DNA of 64,000 bases from NCBI GenBank assembly GCA_964035575.1, contig OZ037889.1, positions 1,116,001 through 1,180,000 of the forward strand. The letters are read 5' to 3'. Of the stretch, positions 41,093 to 51,922 are shown one piece after another. The notes beneath the pieces are model-generated. The model was not told where the DNA came from, did no database searches, and saw nothing but the letters and a program-made list of their open reading frames with translations. Within the stretch, counting starts at the first letter, position 1; the number at the start of each line of letters is the position of its first letter. The DNA comes from Rhynchopus sp. YZ270_cl-10 (lineage: Eukaryota; Euglenozoa; Diplonemea; Diplonemida; Diplonemidae). The position numbers were made by a program, and so were the translations under genes.

Positions 41093-42142
41093 AAGATCTG
41101 TGTGTTTCTCGGGGGCCGGTCCTTGACCATGCGCCGATGCGTTCTGTACTCTGTCCGTGTGGTCGGTCCTGCCCGTGGTACCTCTATCCTCTGTGTGTGT
41201 CGTATACCCTTTCCTACCGTGGTGATCAGGTCTGCCTGTCCCCCTTGCGGTTCTTGGTCGTCTGGGTGTGTGGTCATGAGTATGTCTTCTACCTTCAGTC
41301 CTCTTCTTCCCTTGCCTGTCTTGTTCGCCGAGTTCTTTCCTGTCTCTGTTGCATCTGTCGGGTCTGAGGTGTCTATGTGGTGTGCGATACCTTGGCTGGA
41401 ACAGCGCATCTTCGTACCCACGCACGTGGAGGATCCTGCTGCGCTACCACCCGCGACCCGGCTACGGAATACGACGTCTGCCCCTGCTGTACCCAACACG
41501 CATGCGTCTGCTGCCCCGAGTGCGCCTTCCCCAAGTACGGCTCCATCTGTGCTGTGCACCCGTGCGACGAGCACCAGTGCGATGCTGTAGGTGCTGTAGT
41601 GCCGCTGGGATCTTTCTGCGTCAGCCAAGAGTGATGTATGGAGGCATCGACCGGTACGAGGCCAGGCACCTTACGCAGTGGATGTACGGACACGACGCTC
41701 AGTTGAGGCTACGTGCCGGTGGTGTGTCTGTGTTCGGGATTATGGCCGCTTGGACTTCCGCAGTTTCCGGGTTGACGAGGCTGTGGTCGCTTGTGAGTGA
41801 GCCGGTGAGGGCACTGCATGAACCTGATGCTGGGCAGGATCCTTCTGTGCCGTGCATCTTCTACGGGCCGTACTTGTCTGCGAAGCAGGTGGTGGTTTCA
41901 ACGACGCCTCTCAGTGTGGCGATGGCAGTGATAGCCGACTATGCGTACGATGTTCCCTGTGTGTGGCTCGACGCATACCGCTACGTGAGTTCGTGTGTAA
42001 TAGGATCTGCTTGATTTGTGATGGTGTCTTCAATCTATTCCTCTTCCCACTATGCCTCGTCTTGTTCGCCTCGTTCTCTCCGGTACCCCTTTGCGTCTGT
42101 CGGGTCTGAGGAGTCTAAGTGTTGTGTGATCTCTTGTGTCGT

Positions 42143-42177
42143 AGGTGGCTAGGCGTGTGAGGCTTGCGTCCATCTTA
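42143..42177 (+). repeat. H-class hairpin inside the retroelement fossil
   Basis: Outer AGGTGG with CCATCT (one wobble), inner CTAGGC with GCTTG-type pairing, loop GTGTGAG. The outer stem differs on both sides from the common form. Confidence 0.6.
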
Positions 42178-43222
42178 TGATCTTTAATGACACACTGCCG
42201 CTAGTTCTTTGCATTTCACGTTTCATTGATCTGAGCCACGCAGTGTTTTCCGTATGGTTTGTGAGTCGTGTAGTATCTTCGGATTCTTCCTCTCAGTTCG
42301 TCCGACTGACTGTTGGTGTGTGACCCTGTCCGAACCAAGAGAGTCTTGGTTATTTGAGTATTTAACTTCCACATAGTTGTTTTTCCATCTGTGCGAGTAG
42401 AACCCTCGCCGAGCCAAGAGTGTCTGGGTGGCTTGAGATTCAGAAGAATTTCTCTCTATTCGCCGAGCTGCCTGTGTGTGCTATGAACTCTGTCCAAGTC
42501 TGAGTTCTCTGGGTTCTTGTGACAGGATGCTCCTCCTTCTTGGGGGCTGTCTACCTGGTGTTGGGTGTCTATGATATGTTGCTGTTCCTGCCCCTGCCAG
42601 TTCGCCTTTCCGGTATGTCTTGCGACGCTTCGGCGTGGCTCAGTGCCGCGCCTGGACGCCAGAGCGATCCTGCTTGTGTATGGTGGCAGCACGGACATTG
42701 CGGCGATGTGGTAGGAGCCTCCGTGTTTTTGCCGCTTAGTTGAGGCTCCGTGCCGATGTCGTGTCTGTGTGTGGGATTGCGAGGCGCCGCTTAGTCTTCC
42801 GTACTTTCCGGTCTGACAACGGCAATGAGGTTGTGGTCGCTTGTGGGCGGGCCGGTGAAGGCACTTCATGAACCTGACGCTGGGCAAGGTTCCTTCTATG
42901 CCGATCGCCTTCTGCGTGACGAACAAGAAGTCTGCTAGCAGAGGATTCGTGGTTCAACGATGCTTCTCAGTGTGCGCGACGGCGGTGGTAGCCTCCTGTG
43001 AGTGTGTGTTTTTATGCGTATGGCACGATACAGACCTGCTGCGTGAGTCCGTGTGCGACACGCTGGATACCTATGTTACGGACGCCGCGGACCCTTGCCG
43101 TGCGGATTTCTCCCTCGTATACCGCTGCTTCTTCTGACTCCCTGACATCATTGCTCCGTCGTTCTCGTCCTTCCGATGAACTCCTCACCTGCGTTGGGAT
43201 ATGAAAGCCAGAGATCTGCGTT

Positions 43223-43581
43223 GGGGATTTCATTATCTCTGAAGCTTTCTGGATTTCTCAAATTATCGTAGCGGTTCAGATCTCGAAATTTCATCTGAAA
43301 GAATTTCAGTGACGAGATCAAAACACGCACGATTTTTCCCATCGCAGTTGAGCGATTCGGTAAGCTCAATCAAGCAAACAAAAGGTTAAAGAGGTAGGCG
43401 TTACGAAAACAAAAGAAGGATTATATTTTGTGTAACCAAATATCAGCCTTTTTGTTTTCGGCTAGCCAACTCTGCAACCGATTCAGAAATCATGAGAGAT
43501 GATTTCTGCAACCGACTCACAAATCATGTGATATGATTACAATGTTATGCAAAACGTGACCATGACATTTAAAAATTTCTC
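43223..43581 (+). repeat. Joined repeats B1 and A2
   Basis: B1 (43223-43414) begins GGGGATTTCATTATCTCTG and ends GGCGTTACGAAAACAAAA; A2 starts within its last four bases. This B1A2 junction is the hallmark of split direct repeats. Confidence 0.85.
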
Positions 43582-44999
43582 CCGCCCACCCACACCTGAG
43601 TAACTCTCTACGGTATCATGGTTCACGTTTCTCTTCGCTGCACTCTCGTGGTGCAGATACGCCTGCGTTGCCTTCGTTGACGGGCACATCCTTCCCGGGT
43701 AATTTCGTGGTGTCTGCCCTCTCCTTATCTGCCATCACGGTACCGCACATTCCCTCCCGCACTTCGGAGTGGTCTTCGCGTGGATCCTCCCATTCCTCGG
43801 CTGACCTAGCTAGTGAACGCGCGTGATATACTTTGTCGACTACGCTTGCTTCCATGGAGAAGTCTTCCTCTTCACCTGGCCTACACTGACTAGCTGACCT
43901 GCTGGATGGGCGCCAGACTGTCTGGATGGAGACCTCCGTTTGGCCCCGTAGAGGTAGTTCACACTGGGCGTATTCATGGTGACGATGTACACCGCGTTGT
44001 CCATCCTCGTTTACGGCTGGTCGTCATCGCGAGGAGCTGAAGGTGCACACCGCAGTTTTCGCTACGATTGGCTGCCCTGCGGGTGTCTTCAGCGCGGAGC
44101 GTCTCAAAGAGAAGCGGATCCGTGTGCACGATTCTACATGTCGCTGAAGGTGTAGGACGCTGCTGCTGCTGTAGAGATGGCGCGTTCATCTAGGGTGCAT
44201 GGATAAGAGGCAGGCACTTTTTCCGCCGTAGCTTGGGAATGTGTGGCAGTCGGTTGTAGGGATTTGTGCTGTACATCGCTGCCACCACTGAGCGGGCCGT
44301 CCTTATCACGATCTGCCAGGAAGTGCGCTGCATCGAGGCTATGTGTACTAGCTGCTTACTGACGGTAGGCTTGCGCTCCTCCCCGAGATGCGTCACTACA
44401 AGTTTGCGGATCGACCACATCTACGACGTGCAAGGGCAATGTATCGCCAGAGGGTTTAGATAGGCATTGTCTGCGATCTTGGATAAACGGTATGGCGAAG
44501 AGGCGCAGGGTTGTGGCTGCTTCTTTGGAAAGAGGCTCACCAATACGTGAAAGGACTACGGTGAGCTGTCGCATGCGTCGTATTTACTTGCCTTTGGACA
44601 GGTCTCATAGAAAACGAACAACTCTCTGTCTATATCACGTCTTGAGAGGTTCGCAGACGCTGGCATGTACGAACCCTTGAACAGGATTGCGGCCCTGGCT
44701 GAGTTTGCCATGACCACAGTAGTTCCTTGAAGTGCCGCAAGTTTATATTGGTCACGTGGCTATCGAAATCCATCTCTTCACGGCTCCAGGTTCGCTATGT
44801 ACTGTCGGACGTCTTCCTGCTCCGGAGCAGTGAAGAGTCCTCTGCAGGACTTTCTCACGGAGGTCCCCCCCCCAACTGCGCTCATACGGATTAGGGCCGG
44901 CGGGACACGCTGTTCGATGTGTCAAGGTTCTCTAGATTCAAACATTTCATGGATAACCAGCTTCATTACCTTATATGATTATGTTTTCGCGCCCACCCT
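43582..44999. other. Interior 2 of the retroelement fossil
   Basis: 1.4 kb, few homopolymers, short frames on both strands, no recognised domain. Confidence 0.45.
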
Positions 45000-45191
45000 G
45001 GGGATTTCATTATCTCTGAAGCTTTCTGGATTTCTCAAATTATCGTAGCGGTTCAGATCTCGAAATTTCATCTGAAAGAATTTCAGTGACGAGATCAAAA
45101 CACGCACGATTTTTCCCATCGCAGTTGAGCGATTCGGTAAGCTCAATCAAGCAAACAAAAGGTTAAAGAGGTAGGCGTTACGAAAACAAAA
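45000..45191 (+). repeat. Repeat B2, end of the split-direct-repeat element
   Basis: 192 bp matching B1, followed at once by an AAAAACAAAAAACAAAC tract. Confidence 0.85.
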
Positions 45192-46166
45192 AACAAAAAA
45201 CAAACTTTCAATTCCCATGGGGGTACAGGGATGCTCAGGATTCATCTATAAAAGGTTTTCTTTTGCGTTTTTTTTTCTTCTTTTTCTTGCGTTATTTTTC
45301 TGCATAAAAGCATTGCCAAAGGAAACAAAAACAAAAACCCCCACAATGTGGAATACAGTATTCAGGGTGAGGGTGGCCTGGGTTCTTAAGATATTACAGT
45401 CTAGCAGTAACAAGGATACAAAAAAGGATGTGAGGGGATAGACGGGGATGGGGTATTTTTTATATTTTTTTTGACAACGTCGATTGTTTTTGTGTCACCT
45501 CATGAAATGAAGGAGGAAATAGAAAACAAAGCATTTTTGAACACACTTTGCGGTTCTTCTGGGGGACGAACCGCGCTGCAGAGCCACCTCCTCACAAAAC
45601 AGGTCGAGGTTGTGTATGTTTCACCACAACCTCCTCTCCCATGGGGTATCGTGTGATGAGTGTTAAGTTTCTATTTTGGATGGTTCATTGTATGATGAGC
45701 TGCATTGAAACCAATAAGATCAATCAAAAAAAAAAAACCCCTTTTTTTATTTTTTTCAGAGGGTGATCCGCCCGAGCGTTTGTCTAAACTGTGAACCGTA
45801 TCTCTTTATTTCCCCCCTTTTTTTCATGCGCGTGTCGGTGATGGTGGTAATGGGGGCTGTAGTTTTACTTCAAAAACCGCAACCTTCTCCCCCCCTGTCT
45901 TCCCATTCCCTCAATTTGAAATGAACCAAAATTTCATTTTATCTGTACTCCTTTCTTTTCGTCGGTCTTTGCGCACACAAAACAAAGACCGCTTTTCTTC
46001 TTACCTTATTGTTTTCTCCTTATCTCAATAATCTGTCTTGATCAAAAAAAGAAAAACCTTCTCCTTCCCAATCCCCTTTTTCCTAAATGAAAATTTAGGA
46101 AGAAAAAACGCAGAGGAAAAAAATAAAAATGACAGTAGTCAAAACAACAATAAAACAAAAATAAAT

Positions 46167-46208
46167 AGTGGAGCACACTCTCGGAGTGGCTACACTAATA
46201 CAACCAAG
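46167..46208 (+). repeat. S-class dispersed hairpin, short form
   Basis: AGTGGAG with CTACACT outer arms, CACTC with GAGTG inner stem around TCG. A clean, shortened version of the 62-nt form. Confidence 0.6.
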
Positions 46209-46258
46209 TTTTCAAATTAAAAAAAAAAAGGTTCGTGTTTTCCCCTTTTCATTGTTTA

Positions 46259-46289
46259 CTGATGTACACGAGAGGTACATTTGGTCATT
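46259..46289 (+). repeat. H-class dispersed hairpin with changed inner stem
   Basis: Inner stem TGTAC with GTACA around ACGAGAG, against TGTGC with GCACA elsewhere: a matched C-G to T-A type change. The 3' outer arm is TTTGGTCA. Confidence 0.65.
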
Positions 46290-46303
46290 TGGTAGTAGTT
46301 GTG

Positions 46304-46354
46304 CTTTCATAAGGGGCTGGCTAGACGTGGGTCAGTCGGAGGTGACTGCATCAA
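46304..46354 (+). repeat. T-class dispersed repeat
   Basis: CTTTCATAAGGGGCTGGC, ACGTGGGTCAGTCGGAGG and TGACTGCATCAA; lies 15 nt after the H-class hairpin. Confidence 0.55.
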
Positions 46355-46709
46355 AGTACTGCACATCAGGCATATTGCTAACTTTGCCGAAAGTGGAAAA
46401 AAGCAAAACGGCGACACTTTTTTTTTTTTTCCAGGACAAAAAAAAAATTTCCCCCCGTTGAAAGCGGGCCTCCCTGCCAACCACAGAGGGCATTATATAG
46501 CCCCCCTAGCCTCCACCAAAAAGGTGGTTTTGTGTGAGGCAGTCATTTTTTTCTGTGCGGAAAACTCAGCGAAAAATATTCTCGGCATTTTGTGATGCAC
46601 GGCCAACCTACACCACCCCAACCCTTCTCTGCGGGAAAGCTTCCCTCCTCTGTGCCTTGGTAGCTTTCAGCCACTGGTGATCCGCAATCCGTAGTGGGTG
46701 TCCGCCTTC

Positions 46710-46902
46710 TTATCAGTAACCTTAGTAAATTTATAAAAGAAATGGTGGCTATGGCCTAACCAAAGGTTAGTCAGGTAACCAAAGGTTCCTGGCGAAGCCA
46801 CGGTACGCAACATTTCAAAAATCGCGCTTAAAATTGCACTATTTTACAGCATGGGAAGGGTGTGATGTAAGCTTGCGCCGCAGGCGCACGGTACGCTACT
46901 TT
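46710..46902 (+). repeat. Dispersed repeat V, copy 2
   Basis: Matches 7738-7925; has a local duplication of AACCAAAGGTTA-type sequence near 46757-46785 not present in copy 1. Confidence 0.7.
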
Positions 46903-46924
46903 TATGATTTTGCCAGATCCTTTT

Positions 46925-47110
46925 TCTCAAAAAATGACGACAGGAAACGGCGTTTTGTCGCGTTGAAAACGCCGATTTCTCGGGGGGAACGGCGCTTCGC
47001 CAATTTTGAAAACGGCGTTTTAAAAGGCAAAACGGCGAAACGGCGTTTTCAAAAAAATTTTTTTTGTGATTTTGGCCAAAAAGGCAAAACGGCGAAACGG
47101 CACTTAGCAA
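46925..47110. repeat. AAACGGCG-rich degenerate tandem repeat
   Basis: GAAAACGCCG, AACGGCGTTTT and GGCAAAACGGCGAAACGGCG recur in both orientations, so much of the block can self-pair. Confidence 0.65.
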
Positions 47111-47266
47111 TATGCCTGCTGCACATTAAGTTTTTTTTTTTTTTCCCTCTTTTTCGTGAACTCTCTTTGTCCCGAATCTCCAGGAGGAGATTTGTAAAGT
47201 ACACGAAATAATTGCCTCTTTTTTCTATCTTTTTTCTATGGTTGAAACCTTTTTTTTCTTTTCAGA

Positions 47267-47302
<36 letters not shown>

Positions 47303-47312
47303 GTGCGACAGC

Positions 47313-47943
47313 CAGGGTGTTTCCTAATTTGCTTCCGCTTCCGGGGATTTGGAAAAAATTGGCCAGGGAAAAAATTTGCGGGAAAAAATTAGGGACGTAT
47401 TTAAAGTGCTTATGTTTTGGTATTTTCCCGAAAGAAGTATGTTCGCTGTTCTGGATCGCTCCAATCATTCAAATAAAGCAGTTTTCGGGAATTTTTATTT
47501 TCACCGATGTTGGGTACCGTGCGCCTGCGGCGCTGCCTGTTCCTACCAGTTTCTACAGGCAAACACTTGGCCCCCTTTACCTTACACTGACGGGTTTTGA
47601 CCAAAACCAAGGACTTGTCCATTTCGTCAAATTGACCCCACCACAGAACGGACGGATTCCGGAAATGCAAATGCCGGTGTTTTCGGGCATTTTCATGTTT
47701 TCAGGATCAGGGAGAGAAAATCTGGGTTGTGGGATTTACCTGGCCCTTTTCCTTACACTCATTTTGACCAACACCAAGAACTTGGCCATTTCGGCAAATT
47801 GACCCCACCACAGCGCGGACGGATTCCGGAAATGCCATTCGCGGTGTGTTTTGGGCCTGAAAACCTACTGTTTCTTCAGGGAAAAAATTTGCTTCCGGAT
47901 GTCGAAATTTTCCGGAAAAGTTCCGAAATTAGGAAACACCCTG
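47313..47943. mobile_element. hAT-like MITE with 8-bp target duplication
   Basis: Perfect 18-bp terminal inverted repeats CAGGGTGTTTCCTAATTT and complement, flanked on both sides by GCGACAGC (47305-47312 and 47944-47951). CAGGG ends with an 8-bp duplication are the hAT superfamily signature. The 631-bp interior is non-coding and contains two partial copies of module P (47516-47900), so it is non-autonomous. The preserved duplication points to a recent insertion. Confidence 0.88.
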
Positions 47944-47951
47944 GCGACAGC

Positions 47952-49035
47952 AAATAAAGTGTGCACAAACTGATTGTCGATCCAACAATAAACAAAAGCA
48001 TACACCAAAAAAAGGTTCCTAAGGAAATGCAAAAAAAAAAAAAAAAAAAGCAAAGCAAAAGTCCCGAGTCGGCTTTCTTCACATAAGGAGTTGCTACATT
48101 CTGTTCCCATTATACCAAGTTCGTAAGACTGACGAGCGGTAGTGGGTGTAGGACATCTCAATGTAGACCGTGAAATGGAAGTAGGCTGGCGGAGGGTGGG
48201 CGTGGAGTGATATATTATGTCGCTACACGTGGTTTTTTTTCAAAATTTCAAAAAAAAAAAAAGTCCACTTTTTTTCTTCTCCCCTTTTCATTTTCGTGAC
48301 ATGCTGTGTTTAGTCATCATTTCACCATTTTACTTTTAGGGGGTTTCTGCTTTTTTTTTTGGATTTGGGTGTTTCGCAGATAGATGCATTCAATTCTTCA
48401 AAAAAAAAAGCTCTCCCCCCAAAAGCAATATTTTTTCCCATTCAAAAACCCCCCTGCATGTTATCAACGGATTTACAAGATAGTTCTTTTTCTTCTCCCG
48501 GGTCCTAAAGATATGTGTTCAGTTCTACCAAGAAGGTTCGTGTAGAACTAAAATCACATCTTTTCCCGACAGTTTTATTTGTTGTTCAACATTCCCCCTT
48601 TATTTTTTGTTCCTTCTTAGTGCGGTACTACAGTGGTATCTTGTCCTTTCCTCGTTTCCCCCCCTTTTTTTTGCATCCAAAATGCAAAGTTGGTTTTTTC
48701 TCGCGCTCTTTTGTTGCTACTTTCGTAAGTACAGCAAAAGCCCTCTCTTTTTTTTCTTCTCGGTTTCCTGTACTCCTTCATCAGGAACATTTAAAAGTTT
48801 ACAAAAAAAAAAAAATCTGGACAGTGATGGCGTTCGGCCATCCACTAAACCGACAGATTATAAAAGCAAAACAAAAACAAAAATACACAGTGGAGATATG
48901 CACAACTGTGGCAACACAATCGAGGCAACTACACTACTCCAACAATTTGTCAAAATAACTAAGAAACGCAGCGCGGAAAGAGATCATATTGCAGGATAAA
49001 TTCACAGCAACTGTGGGATTTTTTTTTAATCTTAA
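47952..49035. other. Gene-free stretch
   Basis: Runs of A, T and C. Words GGACATCTCAATGTAGACC and GTGAAATGGAAGTAGG near 48150 echo those near 2657 and 3365. S-class hairpin at 48889. Confidence 0.5.
48889..48951 (+). repeat. S-class dispersed hairpin
   Basis: AGTGGAGATATGCACAACTG, TGGCAACACAATCGAGG and CAACTACACTACTCCAAC, then AATTTGTC. Differs from 38322 by very few bases. Confidence 0.6.
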
Positions 49036-50453
49036 CCCTTTAAGGACCAGAGGGGACATATATGTCCACGCAACCACCTAAATTGGCTTCCACTAGGACT
49101 TTTTGAAGATTTTTTTTTTTAAATGAGAAGATTTTGTGCGAAATCTTTCAAAAGACGCAATATTCGATTTTTTTTGACGCTCTCATCCCCTCTCATACAC
49201 ACCCGGCATTATCACATAATAGGGTATTTTGGGTCATTTTTTGGGAATAATGTACCATTCTGACGCGCTTGAGTCATCAGAGGATTCAAACTTTGGTGTG
49301 CAGGGAACCATTTTGTACGGTCTTCAGAACGAAACTAAAATAATGGAAAATACCCGCGACTGGGCAAAGTAACACGCGTAGTTGCAGTTCCTGACCCTGA
49401 ACTGGATGTGCCTCTTCTCCGTGTATTTATTGCATTTTGTCTTTTGAGGAACATTGTACAGAATGGTTATTTCCCTCCCTCCCGCCAAAGCCCGAGGGAC
49501 CCTTGAGGGAGGTCAGGGCTCCCCGAGGGCCGAAGGCCCGAGGGAAGCCCTGACCGCCCGAAAGGAGTCCCGAGGGCCAAGGGAGGGTGGGATGTAACTT
49601 TGTGCCCCGATCCGTGGCTTTTTGTGCCCGACTGTCGTTTTTCACTTTTTGCCTGTAAAAACCCTGTATAAGGGGTGCAGCATGGGGGCACATGTGCACC
49701 ACCTGGTGCCCCACACATGGCTCTTGCACGCCAAATTGCCCTCAAATTGCCCGGAATGCCACACATGGGGCAATCTAGACCGTTTTTGGACCGATTTTCG
49801 CGACCAAAATTTTTTTTTTCGGAGGGTCCCTTCGAAATTTCGGCGGGAGGGTACGGAAAGCCACAGGGAGGGGTACAAAATCTATATCAACACGGTCAAG
49901 GTACAGAGACACTGGCAGGAGGGTGTTGGTCGACAACTTCTTCTTGCTTGGGAAACAGGCGTCTGAAAACAGATTACATGTGCGTGGGATGCGGCGTTCA
50001 CCTTTGTTCAGCACCATGCCAAGTTGGCCAAAAGTCCCAAAAGCCCCAACTTTTGTACTGTCCAACCTCTGTACAATTACGGTATATGTAGTTGGTTGGT
50101 ACCTTCTCTCCATGCAGTGAGACATTATCTACTAGGACTTTTTGATCGATTTTTTTTCTTTTGAAAGATTTTGAACCGATCTTTCAAATGAAGCCATTTT
50201 CGAAAACCGAAAAAACAGGTGCGCAGCCGGAATAATTTTTTTCTTCAAAATTTTCAGAAAAAAATATCAGCTCTCCTCAATTTTCCATTTTCCATTTTTC
50301 TCATTTTATTTCGATTTCTGCTCCATTTGAAAGATCTGCTCAAAATCTTTCAATTGCGGCCAGGTACGATCAAAAATATGCATCGGATCACATTTTACCT
50401 ACGGGAGAGAAGATCCTAGCAAATCGAAAAAATCGGTCGTGGTCCATAAAGGG
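49036..50453 (+). mobile_element. piggyBac-type transposon remnant with transposase C-terminal piece
   Basis: TTAA at 49032-49035 and 50454-50457 flank ends CCCTTTAAGGACCAGAGG and, on the right, GGTCCATAAAGGG. TTAA duplication and CCCTTT-type ends are diagnostic of piggyBac. Length 1418 bp, too short for the usual transposase of about 550-600 residues. Near 49975-50035 a + strand frame reads TDYMCVGCGVHLCSAPC, resembling the C-terminal cysteine-rich domain of piggyBac transposases (CxxC then LCxxPC). The catalytic part is not recognisable. A GC-rich hairpin (GGTCAGGGCT with AGCCCTGACC, 49514-49553) sits in the middle. An internal repeat ACTAGGACTTTTTGA occurs near 49092 and 50132 close to each end. 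Confidence 0.8.
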
Positions 50454-50624
50454 TTAAAAGCTGTTACCTCATCACGACAGGGATTGGCTTTGCAACAACT
50501 ATTTTTTTCCGGCGCGGGTATGGTAACGTTGCTTCTGCTTCTTTGGGAAGTATTGTTTCCCTTTTTTCTTTTCTTTTCTTTTTTTTGATGAATTAATGGT
50601 GTTCCCGAAAGGGCCCATATTGAC

Positions 50625-50725
50625 AGGTCCTTGACATGTCCTTGACACAAGGTTTACAGGGGAAAATGACACACCCCCCCTATATTGACATGTCCTTGAC
50701 ATGTCCTTGACATGTCCCCGACAGC
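50625..50725 (+). repeat. CCTTGACATGT tandem repeat
   Basis: Unit of about 11-12 bp repeated at least five times in two groups (TTGACAGGTCCTTGACATGT, then TATTGACATGTCC repeats), separated by TGACACACCCCCCC. Confidence 0.75.
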
Positions 50726-50882
50726 AGATCGGTAACACCAATTAACTTTTTCTTTTTTTGCACGTTCACCAACTTCACTTTGCAAGATGTGTCGGGCTAC
50801 ACGAGCCACCCTCTTCCATATGTAGTTGATATGTTTGCACGATAGACCGCTCATTTTTGCATTTTTCTTTTTTTAAATTTTT

Positions 50883-50917
50883 AGATGACTGAGCACGAGA
50901 GGCTTAGGTTCATCTTA
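50883..50917 (+). repeat. H-class dispersed hairpin
   Basis: Outer AGATG with CATCT; inner CTGAGC with GCTTAG (one wobble); loop ACGAGAG; TT kept. A second, weak copy begins at 50938. Confidence 0.75.
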
Positions 50918-50998
50918 TAAATTTGTCTTTTTTTTTCTAAGATGTGCGCACACATGAACCCACAAACTATCTTTCCAACCTTTTTTTTTTTTGCTGTG

Positions 50999-51040
50999 CT
51001 TTCATCCAGGGCTGGCATCGTGGAGCAATCGAAGATGTGC
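50999..51040 (+). repeat. T-class dispersed repeat (diverged)
   Basis: CTTTCATCCAGGGCTGGCAT, CGTGGAGCAATCGAAG and ATGTGCC keep the T-class order. Confidence 0.45.
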
Positions 51041-51181
51041 CCTACTTACGACCTTTCATCCGTACTTCTCCCCATTTAGTTCTGTTTCTATTTCTTTTCT
51101 TTTTGCGAAAAGACAAACCCAGTGAGACCAAAACGTCTTCCCACACACCTGCTTTTTACTCTCTGTAATTTGCGAAATAAT

Positions 51182-51922
51182 GGGGTGGCGACAAGGGGGG
51201 TCGGAACTGGGCAGTCACGAAAAATCACGAAAAATCACAAAGAATCATTTTTCTTCTTTGTGATTCTTTGCGACAGGTCGTGATTTTTTGTGACCTTTTT
51301 GCGATTTTTTGTGATTTTTTGCGATTTTTTGTGATTTTTTGTGATGTTTTGTGATCTTTTGTGATGTTTTGTGATTTTTTGTGATCGGCATATTTTGAGA
51401 TGAGCTTTTTTTTGTCCCACTCTGGCACTGTGTATGCTGTGTATACCGTGAAAACTGTGTATACTGTGGAAATTGACCAAAAACGAGAACTTGTCCATTT
51501 CGGCAAATTGACCCCACCACTGGCCAGACGGATTCCGGAAATGCAAATGCCGATGTTTAAAAATTTCACCAATGAAAACAAAACAAAAATTTCCAACAAC
51601 AAACAACACATGAATGCCCCCCAAAACGGCATGACATCTGGTAGAAACAGGGTAGGGAATCGGTTATGCAGCCACGCCGAAAAAGTTCAATTTTAAGCGA
51701 AACTTACACGCAGAACTGAGAACAACTGAGCACAACTGAACACAATTCCACCACAATTACAGCACAATTGCAGCAGCCCAAAACGGTACACTTTTGTGAT
51801 TTTTTGTGATTTTTTGTGATTTTTCGTGATTTTTTGTGAATTTTTGTGATTTTTTGTGATCGAGAGAATTTGAAAATATTTTTTGTGAATATTTTTTTCC
51901 ACACCCCCCCTGTCGCCACCCC
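51182..51922. mobile_element. TIR element with GGGGTGGCGACA ends and 7-bp target duplication
   Basis: Left GGGGTGGCGACAAGGGGGG, right CCCCCCCTGTCGCCACCCC, flanked by AAATAAT at 51175-51181 and 51923-51929. Inside: many tandem GTGATTTTTT units at 51285-51390 and 51795-51862, and a module P copy (51470-51555). No transposase. The 7-8 bp duplication would fit a hAT relative, but the ends do not resemble the element at 47313. Confidence 0.8.

Larger units (their letters stand above)
40159..43222. other. Interior 1 of the retroelement fossil
   Basis: GC-richer, T- and G-skewed interior with diverged internal repeats: segments near 40590-40680, 41300-41385 and 42030-42120 share TCTTGTTCGCC and GTCTGAGGTGTCT type words, and 41697-41900 resembles 42736-42960 (GTTGAGGCT, GGTGAAGGCACT, CATGAACCTGA). 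Short Cys-rich frames occur. No family domain is confidently recognised. Confidence 0.5.
39988..45191. mobile_element. Split-direct-repeat retroelement fossil (DIRS/PAT/Ngaro-like layout)
   Basis: Repeat A occurs at 39988-40158 and 43411-43581 (171 bp each) and repeat B at 43223-43414 and 45000-45191 (192 bp each); both pairs look identical by eye. The order A1 - 3.1 kb - B1A2 joined - 1.4 kb - B2 is the split-direct-repeat plan of PAT-, Ngaro- and VIPER-type tyrosine-recombinase retroelements. Base composition is GC-richer with few homopolymers, unlike the flanks. Repeat identity suggests a young insertion. I recognise no intact reverse transcriptase or recombinase, so it looks broken or non-autonomous. 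Two tandem copies of a smaller element with ends A and B would give the same layout. Confidence 0.65.
45192..47312. other. Gene-free stretch
   Basis: Runs and small repeats. No gene. CGGTTCTTCTGGGGGACGAACCG near 45551-45573 forms a hairpin. Between 46945 and 47105 the word AAACGGCG recurs many times in both orientations (listed separately). Confidence 0.5.
50458..51181. other. Gene-free stretch with small repeats
   Basis: Contains a run of CCTTGACATGT units (about 50630-50725), an H-class hairpin (50883) and a T-class repeat (50999). No gene. Confidence 0.55.
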
